A DNA stretch of 58,399 nucleotides, from NCBI GenBank assembly GCA_958349055.1, contig CATWBO010000012.1:1-58399 (forward strand), read 5' to 3'. Position 1 is the first letter of the stretch. Each line of letters opens with the position of its first letter. Both the position numbers and the translations under genes were made by a program. The DNA is from an uncultured bacterium (GTDB lineage: Bacteria; Actinomycetota; Coriobacteriia; Coriobacteriales; Coriobacteriaceae). The notes under the pieces were generated by a model. That model worked only from the letters and a program-made list of their open reading frames with translations. It did no database searches and was not told where the DNA came from. Of the stretch, positions 51,933 to 58,399 are shown in pieces.

Positions 51933-54067
51933 GCGGCATCCCCCTCACCGTCACCGGTGTCAGCAATGTGTTGCAGCAGCGCCACGATGTCCTCGCCGTC
52001 GACGGGCTCCACCGCAATCTGCTTTGCGCTCAGGCGCTCGCGGATAATGGGCAGATCGCACGCCTTTGCCTGGCGCATAAGCAGGTAGAGCATGTCACCA
52101 TCGACCAGGCCCGCCGCATCGCTCTCGCGGATTGCCGACCCAATTGCGCCCACCAGCTCGCCGACAGGCTCCATGCCCGGTACCACGCGCAGGAGCAAAA
52201 AGCTGCCCATCTTGCCATCTGCCAGCGCCTGCTCGGCCGCGAGCTCTTGGCCAAAGGCAGCCTGCTTGAGCACGCAAGTACCGTCAACGCAACGCTTATC
52301 CTGTGCCACCGCCTCATAGTCAAAGGCACGGCCCAGCGCGCTTTCGACCAGGCCGCACAAGATGCGGAACAGATTTTGATAATAGAGGGTCATTTGGTTT
52401 TCGGCCGCACGACGCACAAAGATCAACACGGCGGGCGCCCCGTCACGCTCGATCGTGTATCCAAACATGGGAAGCCCCGGCGTCAGTTCGCGGTTCACCC
52501 ACAGGCTCGAACGACCCCCGTCGCCCAAAAGAGGTGCAAGCTGCTCAAGCGTGAGCGAGCGTGCGGCATCTTCGGCAATCGCAGGACTTGCTGCCACCAG
52601 GCGTGCAAATACCCCGCCCGAAACATGGTAGATCGCCACCGAATCGTTCTCGAGAATCTCGCCCAGAAGCTCGCAGCACTTGCGATAGATGTCGCGTGGG
52701 TTGAACACGTCGAGCTCCTGCGTCACGGCAAAGATCTTGCCAAAGCTGTCGTGGCGACCCACGATCTGGCGCCTGTACGCGCGCTTGTCCTCGATCGCGT
52801 CGTGGTAGAGCTGCGTAAGGAACGTATTGCGGTTGCGCACGAGCTCGTTTTGATCGCGCTCCGCCCTAATGGCTTCGCTGTTGCGCAGCTGCACATAGCC
52901 GCACACGGCACCCACAACAAAGTACGCAATAAACGGCAGCCAGTTGGACGGCTCGTAAAACAGGCCCTGGAAGGTATAGCCGTACTGAGTAAAGTAGCTC
53001 ACGGCCAAACCCACCGACGCCAGCAGCGCCGCAACCAGACCAAAGTCCAAGCCATACAGCGTGCCGATCAGCACCACGTAGAGCAGGCGATAATCGAGCA
53101 CGTTGAGCTGGGCCGATTGGGAGAACAAGCGCTCCAGCACTTCAAAGAGCACCCAGGCGGCTGCCGTCTCCAGACATTTGACAGGCAGCGTGCGCATTTG
53201 AATGCGGTCGATGGCCGCGCGCAAGGGGTTGACCTTCTTTGCACGGCCAGCATCCCAGCGAGCCTGAATGGTCGAGAGGTCGCGCAGCAAGTCGTAACGC
53301 TGAAACCAGCCATAACGCACGCGAACGACGTCGCTGGCGGGCAGGGCGTAGCCGGCAGAATCGCCATAGGCAACTGAGAGCCCTGGGAACAGCGCCTGAA
53401 GGGCGTCGCCCACCTCACCCACCGTGTGATGGAAGGTATCGGCTACGTCGAGCGTCTCAAAGTTACCATTCCAGCTGTCGAAGATACGGCGCACCAGCAC
53501 CGAAAGCTCCTCGGCACACAGCAGGGGAAACGCCGCATCCTGCGCGCCCTGCAGAGCGGCCGATCCGGTTGAGCATGCGTCGAACAGCGGCACCAAAAAC
53601 GGGTCCTCCAGCGCGGCAGACGCGGTATACAGGAACGGCACGCGCAGGATCTTGGTCTGAACGCCCTCGCGAGCAGCGTAGTAGCGGCACAGGTCGTTGG
53701 CTGCGTGCGCGATAATGCCCTTGCCCGTTCGCCCCGCGGCATCGGCGGCACCCTCGGCACCCGCGGGCCCCGCTACATACAGTAGTTGGACCCGGCGACC
53801 CGCGCACGTACGAAAGACCGAGCGCAGTAGCTCGATATCGCCCACGGTATCGGTATGCGGGGTAAGGTAATTAGACAGGTAGACCACGCGGTCGAACTCG
53901 TAGGCCTGCTCCAAGTGCTGAAGCAACTCTTTCCACGAGGCATGGGGCGACGACTCATCGCGGCGCGCTTCCTGCGCGGCTACAACCTTAACGTGGTCCC
54001 CAGGGAATGCCTTGGCGCAAAAGTCATCGTCAACATATGCGGTGTTGCCAACAACCAGCACCTCCAT
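51929..54067 (-). CDS. pelD: PelD with N-terminal SDR-like domain, c-di-GMP receptor candidate
   Basis: 712 residues. About 1-280 is a short-chain-dehydrogenase-like domain that lacks the GxxGxxG loop (reads VVGNTAYVDDDF) and has YYAAR instead of YxxxK. About 300-400 holds four membrane helices. About 430-575 is a GAF domain (NPRDIYRKCCELLGEILENDSVAIYHV). About 580-700 is a degenerate GGDEF domain: the I-site RESD at 647-650 is kept, but the active site reads VDGDM, so it should bind, not make, c-di-GMP. GAGG precedes ATG 54067. First gene of the operon. Confidence 0.87.
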   Translation of the reverse strand: MEVLVVGNTAYVDDDFCAKAFPGDHVKVVAAQEARRDESSPHASWKELLQHLEQAYEFDRVVYLSNYLTPHTDTVGDIELLRSVFRTCAGRRVQLLYVAGPAGAEGAADAAGRTGKGIIAHAANDLCRYYAAREGVQTKILRVPFLYTASAALEDPFLVPLFDACSTGSAALQGAQDAAFPLLCAEELSVLVRRIFDSWNGNFETLDVADTFHHTVGEVGDALQALFPGLSVAYGDSAGYALPASDVVRVRYGWFQRYDLLRDLSTIQARWDAGRAKKVNPLRAAIDRIQMRTLPVKCLETAAAWVLFEVLERLFSQSAQLNVLDYRLLYVVLIGTLYGLDFGLVAALLASVGLAVSYFTQYGYTFQGLFYEPSNWLPFIAYFVVGAVCGYVQLRNSEAIRAERDQNELVRNRNTFLTQLYHDAIEDKRAYRRQIVGRHDSFGKIFAVTQELDVFNPRDIYRKCCELLGEILENDSVAIYHVSGGVFARLVAASPAIAEDAARSLTLEQLAPLLGDGGRSSLWVNRELTPGLPMFGYTIERDGAPAVLIFVRRAAENQMTLYYQNLFRILCGLVESALGRAFDYEAVAQDKRCVDGTCVLKQAAFGQELAAEQALADGKMGSFLLLRVVPGMEPVGELVGAIGSAIRESDAAGLVDGDMLYLLMRQAKACDLPIIRERLSAKQIAVEPVDGEDIVALLQHIADTGDGEGDAA

Positions 54068-54297
54068 GGCGTACTCCTCCCCTAAAATCCACTTCTGTCA
54101 TAGTCAAACATGCGTATTTTACGCTGTCAACGCGAGTTGGAACGCCTTTAAGGCTGTTTTAAGAACTTTTTTAGAGGATGTGGGGATGGCAACTCGTCCG
54201 ACCCAGGCTCATTGAGAGGCTGCTATTCGCTCTGAAAAGGCACATCGCAATCTGCTGACAGCTCTGCAGGAAGAATGGCAGGCAATGTACATTGCAC
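54068..54297 (-). promoter_or_regulatory. Pel operon upstream region
   Basis: 230 bp without a gene. On the minus strand a TTGACA (54125-54130) precedes a small GCGTA-AAA-TACGC dyad and AT-rich sequence; no good -10 sits at 16-18 bp, so the promoter is uncertain. GCCTTTAAGGC at 54148-54158 is a small palindrome. The base composition falls from here to the right. Confidence 0.35.
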
Positions 54298-54609
54298 TCA
54301 CACGGAATTATCAGACGAAGGAAACGGCAGCTCTTTGGAATAGCTGACGATAACCTGCGGAACAATATTTATACCCAAAGCGAGCTCGAACCTGGCAATC
54401 GTCTTCAACGTCATATTAGGTTGAGAATTCAACAGCTTCGAAAGCGACTGAAGGCTCACGCCCATACGCTTTGCCAAATCGCTTTTGCTTAAACCCAAAT
54501 GCTTCATCTCGCGATGAACAATAAACTCGATATCTAGCGCGTGTTCATAAGCGCGTGTTCCGCTAGTTTCTGTCTCAGCGTAAAAATCAGATAAATCAAC
54601 TTTATTCAT
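54298..54609 (-). CDS. HTH (XRE/HigA-like) antitoxin
   Basis: 103 residues. A Cro/C1-type helix-turn-helix occupies the middle: MKHLGLSKSDLAKRMGVSLQSLSKLLN, then MTLKTIARFELALGINIVPQVIVS. N-terminal 40 residues are acidic and helical. ATG 54609 has GGAGA 5 nt upstream; a longer frame lacks one. It follows a truncated toxin-like ORF by 40 bp, the usual toxin-antitoxin order of RelE/HigB systems. AT-rich, probably acquired. Confidence 0.78.
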   Translation of the reverse strand: MNKVDLSDFYAETETSGTRAYEHALDIEFIVHREMKHLGLSKSDLAKRMGVSLQSLSKLLNSQPNMTLKTIARFELALGINIVPQVIVSYSKELPFPSSDNSV

Positions 54610-54649
54610 TGTGTTCTCCGTTTCGAAAGCCAAGTATAAAAGTCAGCGC

Positions 54650-54823
54650 TCAGATTCCAGAAGCTGACGTGCTATTCTGGCCGATCATTGTTCGAGCGGT
54701 TAATTTCCGCTTAGGTTCTGACAACATTTTCTGGAATTGAGAGTTGTCGGGAGAAGCCGTCAATTCCCAAAACGGTCGACCCTTGAGGTCTCTATATTCG
54801 ACAAGATCATATCCTTCTGCCAA
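54650..54823 (-). pseudogene. truncated RelE/HigB-type toxin
   Basis: 57 residues from TTG 54823, which has GGAGG 6 nt upstream. The first part, YDLVEYRDLKGRPFWELTASPDNSQF, matches the opening of phage-type HigB/addiction-killer toxins (YRDxKGRSPFxxWLxSLDN). The rest, KMLSEPKRKLTARTMIGQNS, does not continue the family, and the catalytic half (GPGYRVYFG) is missing, so the toxin is broken while its antitoxin remains. Confidence 0.55.
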
Positions 54824-54939
54824 AGGGCACCTCCCATTTCTAGATGAACTTAACTTATAGGTTAAGTTCATCCCTTTAAATACATGCAACGAGGTCCAGA
54901 CAAGATTCCTCTGTCCCAATCGATAAACAAACCAGTCGA

Positions 54940-55290
54940 GCTTATGCAAAATCCGGAAGTGTGCAGCAAATTCTAGACACGTCAACCACACTGGATAGTG
55001 GCAACGCTTCTACCTGCGGGTTCTTTTTATGAAAAGGACGATGTGCTCGAGGGTTCCGAAATTTGCCGCATACTTCCGTCGAGCAATTCCGGAAGTGCGG
55101 TGAAAACCTGAGATAGGTCGACCAATCCCCCGTTTCAGCCTTCCACGACCTGCGGTTTTGTTGCCGAAATTCGGTTTATGCTCGGAGGTTTCCGATTTTT
55201 TCCCGCGCTTCCGAAAAGCACGCTTAAACCGCGCGTCCCGAAGCGGAAAACCGCCGGATATTTGTTTCTCCCCAAATGAGATCCTTGTTT
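54940..55290. repeat. repeat-rich non-coding region
   Basis: CCGGAAGTG recurs at 54951 and 55090, each followed by AA-x-C/T-GA-GTC-ACC-like text, as in two diverged copies about 140 bp apart. ACTTCCG (55066-55072) and CGGAAGT flank a GTCGAGCAATTC spacer as an inverted repeat, and CCGAAATTCGG is a palindrome near 55163. ORFs here have no ribosome binding site. It may be a decayed element end. Confidence 0.4.
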
Positions 55291-55322
55291 TTGCCTGGCC
55301 GAATCTTACATCCAAACAAAAA

Positions 55323-55348
55323 AAGAGGACCGACGCATCAGCCCTCTT
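55323..55348 (-). terminator. minus-strand terminator in the island
   Basis: AAGAGG (55323-55328) and CCTCTT (55343-55348) with a run of T on the minus strand (TTTTTTTG). No minus-strand gene lies directly upstream except the SIR2 gene, whose own terminator comes first, so it may serve as a backup or belong to an unrecognised RNA between 55350 and 55500. Confidence 0.55.
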
Positions 55349-55502
55349 CAGGTGTCGCCCGAAGGCTTCCAGCGCAATTGATTTAATTCTAACCGATATC
55401 ACTTGTTTGACCACGATCACATCAACCAGTAGAAGCCGCCCATGCTCGATCATTCCATAGCCGGGATGGTGCTTGGCCAGTACGTCACACATTGCATACA
55501 TG

Positions 55503-55539
55503 AAAAAAGGGCAACACTCTCAGTTTGAAAGCGTCACCC
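55503..55539 (-). terminator. terminator of the SIR2 gene
   Basis: On the minus strand 13-nt arms (55527-55539 and 55509-55521) pair fully with several G-U pairs, followed by six T. The 210 bp between this and the SIR2 stop contains another short hairpin (AAAGCTC...GAGCTTT, 55546-55564) and nothing coding that I can support. Confidence 0.75.
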
Positions 55540-55749
55540 TTAAAGCTCCCAAAGAGCTTTTGTATTGCAGGAAGATACTCTACACCATCTTCCCTTGAGT
55601 GCAGGTCAAAACAGACGGTCAAAACAGACACCATTGTGATTTCAAGCAGAAAGCGTTATATTAAGTATGCATTTGCACGTGGTGTTCGCACTATACGCTC
55701 AGATGCCATAGTTTACAAAGATGGCCTTCTTCATAGACGCTAGGTGGGA

Positions 55750-57345
55750 TTACTCACTAGTAGCCGATATGTCGAAGGCCTTCTTGTACTTAAGGAAATC
55801 ATACATTCTAATAAGCCGTTTCAGCTCGCTATTACCGTGGATTATCTTGCGATCGTCCGTGATGAGCGCCCTCAGATATTCAAGCAACTTATTCAGATCG
55901 ATCTCATCTTCTTCAAGTAGCACAAGCTTTTTAAATGCTTCCTCAAAGCCTTCGTTAGCTATAACAGACTGAACCGAGTGTCTAATTCCCGAATGATGAT
56001 AGCTACCTTTTGCCTTTCGTAGGCTGTTGTTTAGAAAAGCATCTAAATCCTTCTTCTCATCTATTTCCTTTAGCATCCTTGGATTAAGAACTTCCCCTGA
56101 ATACGCGCTTAAATACTTATACATGGGCAAACCACCCGAGTTAGAAGCAAGCAGCGAAGGAAGGTATTCCTCGACGGCAAGCTTAGGAGCAACATGTTCG
56201 TCATCAAACACAACATCACGATATAAAAGTTCGGCTTTGACCATATGCCCGTGCCCTAAAGAAGCATTCGCAACACCGATACCCAGCACAAGGTGCTGTC
56301 CCTCCGGAAGTCTCTCGAGGTCGCTAAAACTCGCTTCAACTACCAGAGAGTCATTCGGATCGCCCTCATCAGCCAAGGCATAGATGCTCCTGCGAAGCTC
56401 ACGAATGATCCTGGGCGAGAAGGAGCATTTGGATTGTCCAATTGCTTCATACACCGCACCAAAATCGTTCGTCCTAATCTCGGTCATGCTTATCTCGCCA
56501 ATACCTGGAAAGGTAAACGAATGAGTTGAGGTTGCGTTTTCTCCCCTAGTAAGGAAGATAAAGCGCTTTCTAAGCAACGCAAGATTGTTAGAACCGAGGC
56601 AGCGCGAAATCGACATGAGGATAGCTTGGATATCGGGGTCGTTAAGGGAATAACCGATAAAAATAATTGGATATTCCATAAAAATAGTTAACAACTTGGC
56701 AGCCAAGTAATCCTGTGTTTCGGCGAGTTTTGCGTAATCTGCCTCCTCAAGAACCATAGATTCAGGATTATCCATAGAACCATGGATCTTATAGATTTCA
56801 CCCATTTCAAAAGTTCTGTGGAAGACGAGATCGTCTTGGCCAACAAAAACTTTAAACTCGGGAAATAGCGACTCCAGGAGACAGTCATAGTTGGTTGTAA
56901 TAACTCCAGAGATACGCCGCCTGCCAACCTCTCTCAAGATATCAAGCTCATGCGTCATATATTCAGGTTTGAACGAGGATAACCTCTCGGCCGCCATAAT
57001 CTTTAAAATAGATTTACGCTGACGAATATCCTCTACATGATCGTTTCTAAAAGAAGCGAAGCGAGGGTCCTCAAGAACAGCTATGCGCATATCCTTATCA
57101 AGCATCGTCGCGGCAGAGGGCAATGCGCTATTGTCAGACTCATCTGGACAACGCGCCAGGTACGAGTCAAGCCGAAAGGAATCATCGGAAAGACGGGAAC
57201 AGAGGTGCCTTAACAAACCAACCCAATCGTCGGTACCCATGTATCTACGGGAAAAGCCCGAGCCGACGAATAAATATGGGCTACGCCCCACCCCATTTAT
57301 CAAACGTACAACGCTGTCTACAATGTCATCTCTTCCGACTTCCAT
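55750..57345 (-). CDS. SIR2-domain protein, probable single-gene anti-phage NADase
   Basis: 531 residues. N-terminal SIR2-like domain: YLFVGSGFSRRY (GSGFS 28-32), VITTNYDCLLE with TTNYD at 150-154, catalytic YKIHGS with His188, and FIGYSLNDPDI at 229-239. The C-terminal half (about 290-531) is mixed and unrecognised; it has no SLOG, STAND ATPase or PIWI domain visible. Stand-alone SIR2 proteins such as DSR1/DSR2 and ThsA deplete NAD+ during phage infection; this one is shorter than the DSR proteins. GGAGG lies 6 nt before ATG 57345. AT-rich, accessory context supports defence. Confidence 0.85.
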   Translation of the reverse strand: MEVGRDDIVDSVVRLINGVGRSPYLFVGSGFSRRYMGTDDWVGLLRHLCSRLSDDSFRLDSYLARCPDESDNSALPSAATMLDKDMRIAVLEDPRFASFRNDHVEDIRQRKSILKIMAAERLSSFKPEYMTHELDILREVGRRRISGVITTNYDCLLESLFPEFKVFVGQDDLVFHRTFEMGEIYKIHGSMDNPESMVLEEADYAKLAETQDYLAAKLLTIFMEYPIIFIGYSLNDPDIQAILMSISRCLGSNNLALLRKRFIFLTRGENATSTHSFTFPGIGEISMTEIRTNDFGAVYEAIGQSKCSFSPRIIRELRRSIYALADEGDPNDSLVVEASFSDLERLPEGQHLVLGIGVANASLGHGHMVKAELLYRDVVFDDEHVAPKLAVEEYLPSLLASNSGGLPMYKYLSAYSGEVLNPRMLKEIDEKKDLDAFLNNSLRKAKGSYHHSGIRHSVQSVIANEGFEEAFKKLVLLEEDEIDLNKLLEYLRALITDDRKIIHGNSELKRLIRMYDFLKYKKAFDISATSE

Positions 57346-57370
57346 CTAACGCCTCCAAACAAATCTACTC

Positions 57371-57652
57371 CTATAAGTATAGAACATATGTTTGTGTATT
57401 TCCAGACTGCAAGACTTCATGAGCGATGCAAGCTGCCTGAAGAGGGACTTGGATCCGATCCTCGGTAGCGGGATCGATGTCGACCCAGGTGCCCAAGCGG
57501 GATTCAGCACTGCTGCTTCTCAATAATCAGCAGTGCTCCAGTGAGCAAATATCAATTTCACACATCAGACAAGCTTCCATGGTGGCATCAGTCACCACCC
57601 CACGGCTCTTTAGGAATTCGATAAGTTGAGCGATAGTCTAAAATTCCATCAC
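57371..57652 (-). pseudogene. small ORF with two in-frame stops upstream of the SIR2 gene
   Basis: One minus-strand frame of 94 codons starts GTG ATG after AGGAG (8 nt) and ends TAG 57371-57373. It is interrupted by TAG (57638-57640, codon 5) and TGA (57527-57529). The encoded segments, TIAQLIEFLKSRGVVTDATMEACLMCEIDI and SRLGTWVDIDPATEDRIQVPLQAACIAHEV, look protein-like. I recognise no family. Most likely a decayed gene; see findings for the recoding alternative. Confidence 0.4.
57376..57404 (-). promoter_or_regulatory. SIR2 promoter with SOS-box-like palindrome
   Basis: Minus-strand TGGAAA (57399-57404), 17-bp spacer, TATACT (57376-57381). The spacer contains GAACATATGTTT (57382-57393, plus strand), one base from the GAAC-N4-GTTC form of the Gram-positive LexA box. 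Confidence 0.45.
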
Positions 57653-57674
57653 CAAAGTAACTCCTAAAATCAAA

Positions 57675-57707
57675 GGGCCGTTGCCGAAAACAACCGAACA
57701 ACGACCC
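57675..57707 (-). terminator. minus-strand terminator
   Basis: 9-bp arms (57675-57683, 57699-57707) with one G-U pair on the minus strand, followed by TTTGATTTT. It would end transcripts of the truncated ORF at 57904. Confidence 0.65.
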
Positions 57708-57769
57708 TCCTTTGTCATCGCCTCACGTAGAGTCCACGACAACTGCATCACTAACAGGATGGTAACCTA

Positions 57770-57790
57770 GATGCGCAGTAATTGCGCATC
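57770..57790. repeat. small palindrome
   Basis: GATGCGCA (57770-57777) and TGCGCATC (57783-57790) around GTAAT. The gap 57708-57903 holds nothing else that I can support. Confidence 0.4.
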
Positions 57791-57903
57791 CAAAAAAGTT
57801 AATCAGTTAGCAAATACTCTTCGCGTTGAAACTAATGCGAAGCATTTTCGCGTCCGTGCACAAGAATGCGCAATCAATATGCGGAAAGGCAAAGATGATT
57901 CAC

Positions 57904-58362
57904 CTAGCCAACAACCATCCAGTCACTACCGGCTGTACTCGAAATCTTAGAGGAATCGCTGATGCACACGATGGTCACCGAAGCGCCGGGCACATACTTG
58001 GCCTCAAGAACGGAAACACCTTGCTCCTTAAGCCTTGATGTCGTCTCAGTGATCTGAGTTTTATTCACATCATTTTTGCTGACCAGCTTAACGCCATTGG
58101 CATCATTTCCATTCAGGCAGGATACGACCGTATTGTAATCGGACCAATAACAGTACTCTCCAGAAAGCCATCCAAGCTCAGTGGCGCATATCGATCCCGT
58201 CGCAGAAACCGTCTTTGGAAGCAACCCGTAGCGCTGTCTTTCCTCAAATTCCAGAACATCGCAAAATACGCGATTAGCATTAAGTAATCTCGTTCCACAA
58301 TAGTCCCCGTAAAACGGCGCAAAATGATTGCGGATAGTCCGCGATGTTAGCGCCGGGCGATT
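57904..58362 (-). pseudogene. unrecognised ORF lacking a start, probably 5'-truncated
   Basis: The frame is open from 58362 (just after a TAA) to the stop at 57904, about 152 codons, but the first usable start is TTG at 58224, without a ribosome binding site. Upstream residues (FYGDYCGTRLLNANRVFCDVLEFEE) look as protein-like as the downstream ones (YCYWSDYNTVVSCLNG, TTSRLKEQGVSVLEAKYVPGASVTIVCIS), so the N-terminus was probably lost. No family recognised. Confidence 0.4.
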
Positions 58363-58399
58363 TTAGCCGCTAATAGTCAAACGATTTTGACCAATCCCG

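Noticed and set aside
55010..55501. 163-codon minus-strand frame
   Set aside because: Its ATG lies at the end of the U-tract of the SIR2 terminator, it reads through another terminator at 55323, and it has no ribosome binding site.
57826..58038. 70-codon plus-strand frame
   Set aside because: Antisense to the more protein-like truncated frame and without a ribosome binding site.
1..58399. CRISPR array or rRNA operon
   Set aside because: No regularly spaced direct repeats and no 16S, 23S or 5S signature seen anywhere in the window; only one tRNA was recognised.

Overview
The window reads as chromosomal DNA of a high-GC, Gram-positive-lineage anaerobe of the Coriobacteriia, most likely Collinsella or a close relative. 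The reasons are the gene order (rnc-smc-ftsY-ffh; rpmF-plsX-acpP; rimP-nusA-infB-rbfA-nrnA-truB-ribF-dnaG-rpoD), strong GGAGG-type ribosome binding sites, frequent GTG/TTG starts, an atypical ThyA and a 503-residue IMP dehydrogenase. The genus is an inference from style and synteny, not from a search.

Layout. 1-662: scar of mobile DNA (IS3-type transposase end, serine-recombinase C-terminus) abutting the 3' end of a DUF523 gene. 1.1-8.5 kb: ftsH, a frameshifted cobalamin adenosyltransferase, a MATE exporter, a SpoU/TrmH rRNA methylase, folA-thyA, and a divergent DUF134-NifX fusion protein with a paired operator. 8.6-18.0 kb: minus-strand block ffh, ftsY, smc, rnc, acpP, plsX, rpmF, DUF177 and a coiled-coil protein (protein targeting, chromosome structure, lipid synthesis). 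18.1-23.5 kb: coaD, rsmD, recG, a FakA-like kinase and an Asp23 protein. 23.7 kb: tRNA-Asn. 24.0-35.5 kb: a nearly gapless superoperon from rimP to rpoD, headed by a promoter and a terminator-like hairpin. 35.9-41.5 kb: a small lipoprotein, leuS, guaB and a ModE-like regulator. 41.8-42.8 kb: a degenerate Cys/Met-type PLP enzyme.

42.9-54.1 kb is the most coherent system: eight overlapping genes forming a Gram-positive-type Pel exopolysaccharide operon (SDR-PelD, PelE, membrane-anchored PelA-type deacetylase, PelF, PelG) continuing into a CotH-like lipoprotein, a VTC-type polyphosphate polymerase domain and a DUF4956 membrane protein. PelD keeps an RxxD site expected to bind c-di-GMP. The inferred flow is c-di-GMP sensing, PelF polymerisation and PelG export, PelA deacetylation at the cell surface, and then an unknown modification by the CotH/VTC/DUF4956 trio.

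54.1-58.4 kb is visibly more AT-rich and looks like an accessory island: a decayed toxin next to an intact HTH antitoxin, repeat-rich non-coding DNA, a single-gene SIR2 protein (probable anti-phage NADase) with an SOS-box-like palindrome in its promoter, and two gene remnants. Between genes there are several structured repeats, including two copies of an element (39.4 and 42.9 kb) whose stem shows a compensatory base change, and a long imperfect hairpin just before leuS. All functional statements rest on motif recognition by eye; no alignment or database search was possible.
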